From Strongyloides papillosus (taxonomy: Eukaryota > Nematoda > Chromadorea > Rhabditida > Strongyloididae): 64,000 nt of DNA. Of the stretch, positions 1 through 11,638 are shown in pieces; positions within the stretch are counted from its first letter, which is position 1, and each line of letters begins with the position of its first letter. Made by a program: the position numbers and the translations under genes. The notes under the pieces are model-generated. The model did no database searches. It saw only the letters and a program-made list of their open reading frames with translations, and was not told where the DNA came from. Location: contig SRSI01000010.1 of NCBI GenBank assembly GCA_005656395.1, positions 620,001-684,000 on the forward strand, read 5' to 3'.

Positions 1-29
1 CAAATTATAAGTCTACTGAATTTTTTAAA

Positions 30-1718
30 ATGACAACTTTTACGGTAATAAATTTTTTCTTCTATTGTTTTTAATATTATTTTTAGATTATAATTATCTT
101 GTTTAGCTATATAAGATATATTTCAAATAATTCAATTCCATTACCCAAATTATTAAATAGTGAATTAATAACTCCAGAAATTATAGAAGAATGTCTAAGT
201 TTACATAAAGTTGATGTTATGCTATTATTTGAGAATTCTGAATTTGTCGATAAACATACCTTTAATATTATGAAATCATTTTCTATTGAATTAGTAGATC
301 GTTTTAATTTAAGTGAAAACAATAATCATTTTGGATTTATCACATTTTCAAATAATTCAGATAACATAGTTCCTTTCCAATGGAATGATTTTAAAATTAA
401 AAGATCTTTGGAAAAAATAAAATTTAACGGCCATGGAAAACCATTATTAGGTGAAGCATTAAAAAAAGTTAAAGAAACAATTTTTTCTCCTTTTACATAT
501 CGTGAATCCATTCCAAAGATTTTATTCATTTTAACAACAGGCCAATCGTATGATGACATTTTAATTCCAATAGAAGAACTTCAAAAAGAAAATATTATAG
601 TCTACTGTATTGGGATAACAGATAATATAAATCTAAATAATTTATATATACTCTCCAATAATCCTTTAAGAATATTTTATTTAACATCTAATATAGATTC
701 AACAAATAGTTTGATAGATTCAATGTTATGGAATGCTTGTAAAGCAAGTTATCGTCTAGAAACACCAGAAATTATTTGTGGTAAAAAATTTATTGGAGTC
801 AGATCATCAACAAACAAAGACTTCGAAGGATATATCTATGTAATGGATCATTTTAATAGAAATGAATGTAGAAAAAGTGCAAATGAATTAAGAGATTTAA
901 AAAGTTTATCGTTAACAATTCCTTTTAATAAATGTAATGTTAAAAGGTGGAGAAGTATTAATCCAAGAGGAATTCATGTTGAAGTCGTAATTATCATTCA
1001 ATTTCATCCTCTATTTATGACTGGTGTTGATCAAGTCATTAGAGCAAAGTGTTTTTATCAAGAGGGATCAAATAATATAGATTTTTTGAAAAAAGATGTG
1101 AAGAAAAAGAATGAATTACCAATATGTACATATAATCTCCATAAAGATACTCCAGATGGAGAAATAATACACGTAGCAAATATTGGCGATAAAGTTTGGC
1201 ATGTTTGGGAATGTAAAGGTAATTCAAATAATAATAAATATGGAATGCTTGTGCATAATTGTTACGTTGATAACGGACGTGGTGATGTTGTTCAAATTAT
1301 TGATGAAGATGGATGTTCTGTAGATCCAACAATTTTAGATACCCCAATATATAGTAATAATTGGTTAACAGCTGTTAGAGAAGGAGAAGTATTTAAATTT
1401 GCAGATAAACCAGCACTACAATTTCAATGTAAAATTACATTATGTAGTAATGAAAAGAATGGTTGTGAAAAGTTTCTCCTTCCAAAATGTAACAACAAAA
1501 AATTAAGAATGAAAAAAAGCAAAAGAGAAGCCATTAGTACTTTTGATGTTCTAACACAACAAATGGAAGTTACAATTGCAAAAAACGACGAGACATACTG
1601 TCGTATTGAAAATAGCAAAATAAATGGAATACTAATAATAATTTTTTTAAATATTATCTTAATAGGTATACTATTAACCTCTTATATTTATTGGTCTCAC
1701 AAAAATGTAACTTCATGA
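30..1718 (+). CDS. cut-6: vWA plus zona pellucida (ZP) domain protein, cuticlin CUT-6-like
   Basis: Two-exon model: exon 1 is 30-44 and exon 2 is 87-1718, with a 42-nt intron; the protein is 548 residues. The tiny first exon completes a signal peptide (MTTFT then IIIILFSYIRY). A von Willebrand A-like domain covers about residues 40-215. A ZP domain covers about 225-500, with regularly placed cysteines. A basic furin-like KKSKRE site, one transmembrane helix near the C-terminus and a short tail ending HKNVTS follow. vWA followed by ZP is the architecture of nematode CUT-6, an extracellular cuticle or alae component. The vWA metal site looks degraded: the usual DxSxS strand end is replaced by FENSEF. 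Without exon 1 the long frame has no ATG before the signal peptide, which is why this start was chosen. The family is clear; orthology to cut-6 is inferred. Confidence 0.8.
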
Positions 1719-1839
1719 AAATATTATAATTATTAAACTAAACAATTATTAGTATATGATGATTAATAATGTATTATTTATATGTTGATTTAATATTTAA
1801 TTAATAAATTATACAATACAAAAAACCGATATATAGATA

Positions 1840-3798
1840 TTATCTTAACTTAGACCCTAATTTTTCCATTTGTTCAATAAATTGTTTGGGTGTCACTAAC
1901 TCTGTACAACCATACGTTATTCTTTCAACACCTTTTGTCTTTGCATACTCAACTAGATTTTGATACTCAACATAGTTTCCTCCACCAATCTGAAATACGA
2001 TTACATCTTGCGCTAATTGACCCGATTTAGGTTTAAGCATATCTTTACTTGCTGTATTCATTACTTTTGGATCAAAATAGCGATACTCATCTGAATCGGC
2101 GGTTGAAACACCTGTCACCGAAGGACGTGTATCAATAATGTTATCTACCATTTGTGTTAACGGTAAATTATGTTTTTTTGGTACTAAATTCTTGACACCT
2201 TCCATTACAAACTTTGACGATTGATTCAAAAGTTTTGAAAACATTGATACCGTTTTTGTTCCAGCACCTTGATGCATTTCACCCATTTTATTCATATTAG
2301 AAAAAGATCTAATTCTTTTAGCAAAAGCAATAGCATCTAAACTAATATTTCTTTGTTTTAATATGTCTGTTTGTTCTTTTAATTCACTATCGGATATAGT
2401 TGTAGAACACAAATAATTAATTAAACAAAGTCGTAAAGCATCAGTTGGATCACTACAATTATTCATTAATTCTTTGATGTTAACATCTCCAGCTTGTCTA
2501 TTTAAAATTTTTTCTTCATTTTCAAAAAGTGTATCAAGTTTCCTCTCTTTGATAATATCTAATACAGTTGTAGCAACATTTGTATGAAGATCAATAAGAC
2601 GTTTTTTTTCTAGAAGTTCTGGTAAAGATTCTACAGCTGATTGTAATTTCGAAGTAGTGTTTCCTAATATCATAGCAGCATCATCACTCTCAACATTATC
2701 TATTCCCATAACATGTTTAAGACGTTTTATTTCATCTTCATTTTTTCTATAAGTCTCTAAATCTTCTTGAATTGCCTCAGCTACTAATGGAAAAGCACTT
2801 CCCCTATGTTTTTTCCATAAACTATCTCCAATTGAACACATCTCATAATCCTTTTTCTTTCCTGTCTTATCAATCATAACAATTCTATTTAAATCAAAAT
2901 CAAGTACATCATGAATCAATGCTTGATAAGTCCATGTATGATGAAGCATAGTTGCTAGATCTAATCCACGATCAGCAATAATCAAAATAGGTCGCTGAAA
3001 TTTCATTTGTCCAGGCTTAAATGAATCTTGTACAAAAAGATTATTTCGAGCGTCCCTTAAACAATCTCTGATTTTTTGATCTAACTTTATAGCGACTTGT
3101 TCTGCTGCATTGTCTTTTCCACATCTAATAATAGGTATAACACCCATTGTAACACATATAGAAAACAGACTTTTAGCTATTTCATCAATTAAAGCATCCA
3201 TTTGTTGAACTGATATGTTTGGATCATTCATTGCATGGTAACTAATACTACTATTTTCTTTAAAACGCCTCAAAATGATAAAATCATCCTCAAGAGCAAT
3301 AAAATTTAAATATTGATCAGTTAATTTTTGTACTTGCTGCATTGTACCTCCATGTACTGCGGCTGAAGCAAGGTTTTCTAATTGTATACGAGACATTGGA
3401 TAAATCATATTTATGTAAAATGAATCATACATGGCTGTTTTTAAATCTTCGCATACCAATGATATATTTTCTTCTGTTGGGGAGATAAAATAAACAGCAG
3501 GTACATCTGGTAGTGGTTCACGCTTATTGTGAATTAATAAATGGAGTGTTACACCTAATTCACGTAACTGCTTCACAGATAGCAATGGAGAAATAATATC
3601 TTGACCATATTTATCAATTACAATAACTTTCCATACTGGTTCAGAAGACAATGTAGATATTGTAGGTGTATTTAAGTTGAGTAATTGCTTAAGTGCCACT
3701 AAAATAAAAAGTTAAACTAGCATTTATATTAATAAAAACTTGCAAATTTGTCTATGCCTAACAGAATCTTTCATAGCAACTTCGTTAGATTTTATCAT
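1840..3798 (-). CDS. scfd-1: Sec1/Munc18-family protein SLY1 (SCFD1)
   Basis: SM protein that binds the ER-Golgi syntaxin-5 SNARE and promotes vesicle fusion in ER-Golgi traffic. The model has exon 1 at 3798-3744 and exon 2 at 3698-1840 and gives 637 residues, close to the roughly 640 of the human protein. The N-terminal part contains EPVWKVIVIDKYGQDIISPL and VPAVYFISPTEEN. Mid-protein motifs include HTWTYQALIHDVLDF and LPELLEKKRLIDLHTNVATT. The end has the conserved GGGNYVEYQNLVEYAK and YGCTELVTPKQF. The long exon starts with a GTG directly behind a TTTTAG acceptor, so an ATG exon is needed. The only frame-keeping exon I find uses a GC donor and encodes RHRQI before LALKQLLN, matching the conserved RQTVALK region. 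Divergent from the small gene at 3997; the intergenic gap is about 200 bp. Confidence 0.93.
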
Positions 3799-3996
3799 AA
3801 TTTTAATACACTACACAATGACAATTTTCAAATTGTAATGTTAACGCCACGTCAATTATGTTTTCATTTGAAGTAACATAATACCAAAATATCTAGGTTT
3901 GAATTAAATATAGTAAAGAGAAAAATGAATACAACAAAATATTAAAATTAATGTTTTTTATATAAAATACCACATTGTTTTTAATGTCAGTTTTAA

Positions 3997-4377
3997 ATGT
4001 TAATCTTAAGGTTAATTATCTTATTTTTATTGTTTCATTCAATTAATGGGAACAAAAACAAAGAAGCTATACAATTATTGACAAAAAAGATATCGGGATT
4101 TGAAAAGGAAGAAGAAATTAACATGAAAATGAAAGAGATAAAAAAATCTAAAGATTTAAAAAACGATTTAAAGTATTGCGTATGGTTGATGATTTTATGT
4201 AATGACTATACTATTGATACCTTCGTGCGTTCGGAGCATTGCCACAAATATTATTCCTTTGAAAGTGAAAAATTAAGTTTGCCTCCTAAGCATAATGAAG
4301 TTACCGAACAGCATACATGTTGGAAATACATAAAGAACTATAATGTTAATATGGATGATTTATACGTTGTTCGTTAA
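3997..4377 (+). CDS. Small secreted protein, unknown function
   Basis: The protein is 126 residues with a clear signal peptide (MLILRLIILFLLFHSING) followed by a lysine- and glutamate-rich stretch. A compact C-terminal part has four cysteines (YC, ILC, EHC, HTC), enough for two disulfides in the secretory pathway. I see no transmembrane helix after the signal peptide and recognise no family. Single exon with an ATG start. It lies head-to-head with the SCFD1 gene across about 200 bp, so the two may share a promoter region. It is probably a nematode-specific secreted factor; function cannot be given. Confidence 0.6.
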   Translation: MLILRLIILFLLFHSINGNKNKEAIQLLTKKISGFEKEEEINMKMKEIKKSKDLKNDLKYCVWLMILCNDYTIDTFVRSEHCHKYYSFESEKLSLPPKHNEVTEQHTCWKYIKNYNVNMDDLYVVR

Positions 4378-4889
4378 TTCTTCTTGCCTCTAAATAGTTT
4401 CTTTTGATTTTTTACTAGAAAAATTTAATGGAAACATTTAATTTTTTAAATATATAAAAAAGATGTAATACTCTAAAGTGTAAAAATAATGCTGAATAAA
4501 TATATACGTTACATATGTAAATTAATTGTTTAAAAAATAACTCTTAAGATAATTTTTTTAATTTTTCATCCTTAAAGTATATGACATACCCTTTGAATTC
4601 TTTGTTAAATTTTAACATCAATGTGTATTTTTAAAAATTGATAAGAAAATTTAAATATTTTTGAAAAAGCATAAGGTAAATTTTTAAGAAACTATATATG
4701 TATTCATAAACAAGTTATAGTAGAACAATTTATTATGTTTAAGGAATAAGAAAAGTTTTCAAACTTTTAAATTTTTATAAATTAAATCATGAAATTAGAA
4801 CATTAATATAAATTCAAAATATCATTTGATAAAAATTTTTTCTGATTTATTGTAAAAAAAATTTTTGAATAAAATTACATGAATGAATT
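4378..4889. other. Intergenic, AT-rich, no gene seen
   Basis: About 510 bp lie between the convergent small secreted gene and the ALDH6A1 gene. It is low-complexity A/T sequence with no credible ORF or RNA gene, and presumably holds both 3' ends. Confidence 0.6.
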
Positions 4890-6449
4890 TTATTTTAGCT
4901 GTGGAAAAGAGAGTTGTGGCTTGGCTTCTGGTGTAGCATCTTCTGAACGCCAAAATTGAGTGACAGTCTTCCATTGTGTATAAAATTTAAGACCTGCTTT
5001 TCCATAAAAATTCTCACTTCCAAGAAAAGATCCTCTTGATCCTGTAAATGAAAATTGTGGAAGAGGTACTGGAATTGGTACATTAATACCAATTTGACCA
5101 GCATCAACAATATTTGTGAAGCGACGGGCACTTATTCCATTTGTTGTAAAAATAGCAGTACCATTACCATATGGATTTTTGTTAATAATATCAACAGCTT
5201 CATCAAGAGATTCAGCAAACATTACACATAGTGCAGGCCCAAAAATTTCATTTTTGTAACAAGTCATGTGTGGTTGTACTCCAGAAATAATGGTTGGTCC
5301 AACGAAATTTCCTTTTTCATATCCCTTTACAACACATTTTGTTCCATCAAGAATTACATCAGCTCCTTCAGATTTGGCTGAATTTATTAAATTAATAGCA
5401 CGCTCCTTAGCACCAACTGATATTAATGGGCCAATATCAGTATTATTTTCCCAACCAGGGCCAACATTAAGCTTTTTTACTTTTTCAACTAATTCTGGTA
5501 TCCATTTCTTAGATTCACCAACAAATATAGCTGTTGTTAAAGCCATACAACGTTGTCCTGCAGCACCAAAAGCAGCAGCAGTTAATTGATTAAGTGTTGT
5601 TTCTTTATTAGCATCTGGCATAACAACACCATGGTTTTTAGCACCCATGTTTGATTGAACACGTTTACCATTTTTTGATCCACGTTCATAAATATGCTTT
5701 CCAGCTGCATCTCCACCAACAAAAGATATGGCTTTAATATCAGGATTGTCGCATATAAAATTTACAGCATCATGTGTTCCATGAATTACATTAAGAACAC
5801 CATCAGGGATTCCAGCCTCTTTTGCCATTTCAACAAGCATCATTGTTGCTCCAGGATCTTGTTCTGATGGTTTAATAAGCATTGAGTTTCCAGCAACTGT
5901 TGATAGGGGAAACATCCATAGTGGAACCATAGCTGGAAAATTAAATGGACAAATACCAGCAGTAACACCTAATGGAATTCTAAATGAAAATGTATCCATA
6001 TCTCTTGAAACATTGTTCATAGTTTCACCCATTAATAATGAAGCAGCAGAACAAGCATGTTGAACAACTTGTAATCCTCTGTTAACGTCACCTTCAGCGT
6101 CAGGTAAAGTTTTTCCTTGTTCCTTAACAATGTTCTTTTTTAATACTTCCATATTTTTCTTTATGATTGCTTGGTAATTGAAGAATACTTGTTGGCGAGA
6201 AAGAACAGAATAATTTTTCCAAACAGAAAAACCTTTTTTACAAGATTCAACGGCTTCAAGCATTTCATCTTGAGTTGAACATGGTACTTTAGCAATAACT
6301 TCATTCGTAGCAGGGTTTGTTAAATCAACCCATTTATTTGTTTTTGATTCTACTGCTTTCCCATCTATCCAATTTTTAACAGTTTCTACAGAAGCTGGTT
6401 TAGTAAAGGAAAGATTTTTCTTAGAAACAAAATTAAGTCTGGATAGCAT
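4890..6449 (-). CDS. alh-8: Methylmalonate-semialdehyde dehydrogenase (acylating), mitochondrial
   Basis: ALDH6A1-type enzyme of valine and pyrimidine catabolism. It converts methylmalonate or malonate semialdehyde to propionyl-CoA or acetyl-CoA with NAD+ and CoA in the matrix. The protein is 519 residues against about 535 in human. A basic, Ser-rich N-terminus ([15 protein letters not shown]) looks like a mitochondrial presequence. The family runs [37 protein letters not shown] and [11 protein letters not shown], which carries the catalytic Cys, are intact, as is [16 protein letters not shown]. The frame opens slightly upstream, but the first ATG is at 6449, right after a CTTTGCAG acceptor that is probably a trans-splice site. 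Single coding exon. Confidence 0.96.
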   Translation of the reverse strand: MLSRLNFVSKKNLSFTKPASVETVKNWIDGKAVESKTNKWVDLTNPATNEVIAKVPCSTQDEMLEAVESCKKGFSVWKNYSVLSRQQVFFNYQAIIKKNMEVLKKNIVKEQGKTLPDAEGDVNRGLQVVQHACSAASLLMGETMNNVSRDMDTFSFRIPLGVTAGICPFNFPAMVPLWMFPLSTVAGNSMLIKPSEQDPGATMMLVEMAKEAGIPDGVLNVIHGTHDAVNFICDNPDIKAISFVGGDAAGKHIYERGSKNGKRVQSNMGAKNHGVVMPDANKETTLNQLTAAAFGAAGQRCMALTTAIFVGESKKWIPELVEKVKKLNVGPGWENNTDIGPLISVGAKERAINLINSAKSEGADVILDGTKCVVKGYEKGNFVGPTIISGVQPHMTCYKNEIFGPALCVMFAESLDEAVDIINKNPYGNGTAIFTTNGISARRFTNIVDAGQIGINVPIPVPLPQFSFTGSRGSFLGSENFYGKAGLKFYTQWKTVTQFWRSEDATPEAKPQLSFPQLK

Positions 6450-8025
6450 CTGCAAAGAAATAAGTTATTAAACAGTAAAAATATATGTTGTATGTCTTTA
6501 ATAAAAAACTTTAAAAAAGATAAGAATGAAAAATCTGCCAATACAACATTATACTAAAAGAAATGCTAATGTTTTAAACATTTTATAAATCTTTACTTAA
6601 TTTCTGCCAAATATTTTATTACACAAATGTTAAACAATTAAATAGTTGATGCTTTGTCCTTTCATTTATATTTAATAAAACTAGGATTGTAAAAGAAGTT
6701 ACCTTTATTCTTTTTAAATTGAAATCTTTGTGATAAAAAATAAAGTGCCATTTCACTTGATAAATTAATTTATTAAACTAATTTCCTGTCTTTCTCAGAA
6801 AATATACAATAAGTAAAAAACTAATAAATGATTTTCAAGATATGTTGTGTTTAATTACTTTGTAAATATGTTTAATTTTTATAGCAAAACTAAAATAGTG
6901 TCTTTAATCTTTAACGATTTTGATGTGGTTATGATACTTTAAGTAATTGATAACAAAAAGTAAAAGTTCATTATTTTTAAATAATTTCAACATACAATTA
7001 TTTTTATATTATTTAAAATAATTCATGACTACATTTTATTTGTGTAAAAATAATGAAATTTTAGTATTTATGCATTCTTTTAATTACTATTTAAAGTATT
7101 ATTATGGCTATTATTTTTAAATATTTATGCTTTTTATAATTCTTTAATATTCAATCATTATTCTGTCGAAAAGACGATGTAATAAAAATATTTTGATTTA
7201 CTATTAATGTTATTATAGTTATTTAATTCAAGCTTTTAAAATAATGTTATTTGAAGAAAATAATTACTTTGAAATCATACATATAAGGAAGTACATTTGT
7301 TATGCTTATTTTATGTTTATTAAAATAATAAAAAAACAAAAATAAAAATTATACAAATATACGTTTTAAACAACTTTATGATTAAATGAATTTGTCATAG
7401 ATGTTCTTTCGTACATTCAAGGTTAAATAGTTTAAAAATATAAAAAATATTATATCACTTAAATTCTAAAACACTCAAAAATCAGTTAACTATAAATTAG
7501 AAAAAATAAAGCTTATAAACAAATCGTCATTTAAAATATTAAAATTTACAAATAAAAAACACTACACTTTTCAAACTATCTTAACATACAATATTATAGT
7601 ATAAAAAATAAAAACTTGCTTTAACATTAATAATTTATAGTTGTACAAAGATTATGAAGAACACAAATTTACAGGTATTTTCTACTATGATTGCAACAAC
7701 AGTAAGCATTTAATGTAGTACAAAAAGTTGTTGTCTTGATCGGTCATTTACTAAACATTGAGAAATTTTTATATTGTTATTAAAAAAGAAATTATTAAAC
7801 ACTTAGACTCACAAGAGTATTTTAATATTGAGGAAAATATTAATAAAAATTTGAAAAATTGTTCAAATATGTAAAATTTCTATATTATATAATGTGGAAA
7901 ATATTGCACAATAATCGACTTTTTCATTTTTGTAAACACCAAAAATTTACCTTAAATAAATTTTATAAATAGCTTTTGTTTTTAGTAAATTATTTATAAA
8001 ATTTAAAAATTTATACTTACTTCTA
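6450..8025. other. Intergenic, about 1.6 kb, divergent upstream region
   Basis: AT-rich sequence between the 5' ends of ALDH6A1 (minus) and the hyaluronidase gene (plus). No ORF, tRNA or repeat is convincing. It should contain both promoters, but I recognise no specific element. Confidence 0.55.
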
Positions 8026-9313
8026 ATGAATAAGACTATTATTGTTGTTTTTATCTTTGCAATATCAACAACTCAGGCATCCCTTTTAACACCAACAAAA
8101 ATCTACTGGAATATACCCACAAATGTTTGTTCAGAAAATGGTACCCATATTCCTTTAGAAGACTATGGTATTACATTTAATTCTGGTCAACGGTTTTACG
8201 GTGATAAAATTGCTACAATATATGAAAACAATGTAGGGTTATATCCACATTTAATAAAAATAAATGATTCTTACAATCAATTTATTAACGGAGGGCTTCC
8301 ACAAGTAAGTTCAAACAAAATTTACTAATCACTCTTTAAAGAATGTTGACATCAAGAAACACCTGGCAAAACTCACAGAAAACATTAATAAATTATTACC
8401 AGATAAAAAGTATAATGGTTTAGCTATTATAGATGTTGAACAATGGCGGCCTTTATTTAGTGCTAACTGGAATAAAAAGAGTATCTATAAAGAAGAATCC
8501 ATTAAAAATGTTATCAAACAATTTCCAAATATAACAAAAAAAGATTCATTAAGATTAGCTGAAGAACAGTTTAATGAGGGTGCTTTAAACTTTTTGGTAA
8601 GTACCATAAAAAGATGTAAATTATTAAGGCCTATGGCAATTTGGGGCTTCTACGGTTTCCCTATGTGTGACATGAATGGTTACAAACGTAAAGGCCAATA
8701 TTGCTACAGTGATCGGAATGATAAACTGACAAAATTTTTAAAATATGCTGATGCTATATACCCAACATCTTACATTTATGGAGGTCATACATACAAGAAT
8801 CAAAAAAGATACAACAAAGCAGTACTCAAAGAAGCAAAAAGACTTAATAAACTGCTTCAAAAATTGGGAAATAATAAGAAAGAAATTATTGTATTCCATA
8901 AAATCGACATATATGATGAAGCTACTAAAGATAAACCAACTAATTTCTATGATCCAGTAAGTTTTTTTTTTGCTTAATGTAATATTTATTAGTATCAATT
9001 ATGCATATCACATGGACAATGTGTCGCCAAAGGATGTGAAGGAATAGTTATTTGGTCAACTTCTATAGACATGTTAGAACGCTGTGAAAGAATAAAAAAG
9101 TTTGTTCATTTGCAATTTCGACCATATATCCAAATGTTAAATGAAATACATGAAACATACAAAGAAAACAATCGTAATTTAACAGCTACAAAAATTGAAT
9201 CCATGTGTGATAAATATTTAACGTTAAATAGTATCAAAGAATGGTGTAACGTGGAATTTTACGGCGAAAAATGTCTTTCTATAGAAAATACCTCGTCAAT
9301 AGCTACCTGGTAA
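8026..9313 (+). CDS. Secreted hyaluronidase-like glycosidase (GH56)
   Basis: Three exons, 8026-8304, 8342-8956 and 8993-9313, with introns of 37 and 36 nt, both phase 0. They join into 404 residues, a typical GH56 catalytic length. A signal peptide (MNKTIIVVFIFAISTTQA) is present. The GH56 active-site motif GLAIIDVEQWRP sits at residues 119-130, with the Asp and Glu of DxE at 124 and 126. Further family features are IWGFYGFPMC, YADAIYPTSYIYG and GCEGIVIWSTS. The enzyme would hydrolyse hyaluronan or chondroitin outside the cell. In parasitic nematodes hyaluronidases are linked to tissue invasion, but that role is inference here. There is no C-terminal EGF-like domain. A poly(A) signal AATAAA follows at 9361. 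Confidence 0.9.
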
Positions 9314-9394
9314 ACTAAATTTAATTCGAAATTCTTTTCACTTAGTATTGTCTTTTGATAAATAAATTTTTTTATGTGTAGTAAAAAGTTATAC

Positions 9395-9450
9395 CTAATG
9401 AGTAGTCGCTTCTCCAAGCGTATAGTTATTTCACGCCAGGACGTATTTAT
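9395..9450. repeat. Short GC-richer hairpin between two genes
   Basis: CGCTT-CTCC-AAGCG at 9407-9420 forms a perfect 5-bp stem with a 4-nt loop. It stands out from the AT-rich spacer between the hyaluronidase poly(A) signal and the p32 gene. It may be part of an RNA or a chance hairpin. Confidence 0.3.
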
Positions 9451-9550
9451 AATTTCTTTATTTTAATTTAAAATTAATTCCACTGTCGTTTTATGCTACA
9501 TATTTTTATCATCTTATTATTTAAAATAAAGAAATTTTTTTAGATAGAAT

Positions 9551-10278
9551 ATGCGTGCTGTTTCTTCATTCCGTCAAATCTCAAGAATTCTAAACAGATT
9601 AGTGATTTCAAAGCAAGTTGCTCAGACAAGAAATATATCTAAAACAATGAAACGTAATTTTTTAAAGATTCTTAAATAAGCTTTTTTTTAGTTCTTACAG
9701 TTCAACCAGAACTTACAGCTGCCTTAAAAACAGAAATTGAAGCCGAAATGAAAGTTGAAAGTGAAAGTTTGAAGGGTTCCCCACCACCAACTATTCCAGG
9801 TTTCACAATAGCAACCGATGAAGCAGAAGTAAAACTTACAAAAATGCATGGTTCTGAAAAAATTGAAGTTATCTTCAATGTAAACCACTCAGTTGATATG
9901 AACGATGAAGGCTCAGATTCTGTAGATCCTATCGCATTGCCACCATTTTCAATTGAAATTACAAAGGGTGATCAACGTATATGTTTTCATATGGAACTTG
10001 TTGAGACTGAAGACGGTTCATTTGATTATTCAGTTGAGGAGTACTATGTAGCCCCAGCAGCTTCAAAAATTGGAGATGATATACCAGATAGTGTTTACGC
10101 CTCATCTGGAAGATACATCGATCCAAAATTACATGATCTTTTATTTGTTAGATATTTGGAAGAAAGAGGATTTACCCAACAATTTTGCAGTGATTTAGTT
10201 AACTTTGCTACACATTATGAACACAACAAATACATCGACTTACTAAGAAAGATTAATGATTTTGTCAGCAAACCATAA
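9551..10278 (+). CDS. cri-3: p32/C1QBP (MAM33) family mitochondrial matrix protein
   Basis: Acidic trimeric matrix protein associated with mitochondrial ribosome and OXPHOS function. Exon 1 (9551-9653) encodes a basic, Arg-rich presequence (MRAVSSFRQISRILNRLV). Exon 2 begins at 9692 after TTTTTTTAG and ends at 10278, giving 229 residues. A second acceptor ending at 9700 keeps the same frame and would drop three residues. Family features are the acidic core, PPFSIEITKGDQ, the stretch SSGRYIDPKLHDLLFVRYLE and the final DLVNFATHYEHNKYIDLL helix. An acceptor sits just before the ATG, typical of trans-splicing. A poly(A) signal is at 10400. The symbol assumes orthology to C. elegans cri-3. Confidence 0.9.
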
Positions 10279-10646
10279 TTTTTCCCTCTAAAAGTTAGGA
10301 AAACTAGTTTTAAATATATTTTTAGAGTCTGTTGTTATTTTATTATCTTCTATATGTAGACTCTATACTTTATTCATGTTAGTTGCTTTTGATGTTATAA
10401 ATAAATGTTAATTTAATATCTGTGATTATAAATTTTTTCTACTTTATAAATATTACTAACAGGAAATGACTCACCATTTCAGTTATTACATCATATTTGA
10501 AGAGAAAAAGAGTAATTTTTAGAATTTTCTTATGACGAATCACATTATATTAATATATGTTTACTTGGGGAGATATGTATGAATATACTATTTATACACA
10601 CTGATATACACTACTAATTGTTTTGTATAAAAATCTTATATCTAAG
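10279..10646. other. Intergenic between p32 and CHMP3 genes
   Basis: About 370 bp with the p32 poly(A) signal near 10400 and otherwise unremarkable AT-rich sequence leading into the next gene. Confidence 0.55.
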
Positions 10647-11325
10647 ATGGGTTTATTTGGCTTATCCAAGAAACCAGATCCAAAAGATCAGATTAAGGAA
10701 CTACAAAGAAAGATGCGTAATGAAATGCGAGCTTTAGATAGACAAATACACCAAATTGAAAGAGAAGAAGAAAAAGTGAAAAGAGAAATAAAAGAAGCTG
10801 CAAAAAAAGGAGATAAAGATGTATGTAAAGTTCTGGCAAAAGGAATTGTTCGATCTAGAAAGGTTTGTTACAAACAAAAATTATCGGGAAGTAAAATTTC
10901 CATTTCAGGCAATTTCAAGGATTTATGCTTCCAAGGCACAAATAAATGGAATAATAATGTCAATGTCTCATCAATTGTCTTCCATGCGTATGGCGGGATC
11001 AATCAAAGCAAGTACAGATGTGATGCAGCAAATGTCAAATTTAGTTAAAGTACCTGAGATTGCAGCTACAATGCGTGAAATGTCCAGAGAAATGACTAAA
11101 ATCGGTATAATCGACGAGATGATCGACAATACAATGGAATCTATGGATCCTGAAGATATTGAAGAACTTGCCGACATTGAAGTTGAAAACACTTTGTGGG
11201 AGATAACTAAGGGAGAACTTGGTAAAGCTCCAACCGCACAAACTAATGAACTTGGTGATGGAATGATAGAATACAGAAAAGAAGCTGATAAAATGTTAGA
11301 TAGTCTTAATGCTTTAAACAATTAA
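10647..11325 (+). CDS. vps-24: ESCRT-III subunit CHMP3/VPS24
   Basis: Snf7-family ESCRT-III subunit that polymerises on endosomal membrane in multivesicular-body formation and membrane scission. Exons 10647-10862 and 10909-11325 are separated by a 46-nt phase-0 intron and give 210 residues. The N-terminus MGLFGLSKK is the membrane-inserting motif. The basic helical hairpin follows (RALDRQIHQIEREEEKVKRE, KDVCKVLAK). Across the splice junction the text continues IYASKAQINGIIMSMSHQL, then VKVPEIAATMREMSREM. An acidic C-terminal region (ESMDPEDIEELADIEVE) carries the autoinhibitory/MIM part. The ATG at 10647 is preferred because the family begins MGLFG; the frame upstream has no conserved content. 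Confidence 0.95.
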
Positions 11326-11638
11326 TCAATTATTTGATAAATAAGATCTTTATATATTTTATGCATGCATGTATAACTTTATACATTTGTCTTTTTAACT
11401 TTTGACATTTTTGATTGTACATTTAATATATAAAACTTATATTGTTATACTACAAAAGTAGTCACTTTATAATTATCTTTTTCTTGATATAAATACCTAC
11501 ATATTACATCAATGTTTCACTTTATTAGTTTTAATTATATTACATTTACGCGTTATTTATTATCTTAATAATTTTGTATCATTTTAATTAGTATTTATTT
11601 TTTAGATTTGTAGTGAAAAGACAAATTACTACTACAGA

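Noticed and set aside
99..101. TTG at 99 as the start of the vWA-ZP protein
   Set aside because: An ATG exon at 30-44 with a GTAATA donor and an acceptor at 86 gives a proper signal peptide.
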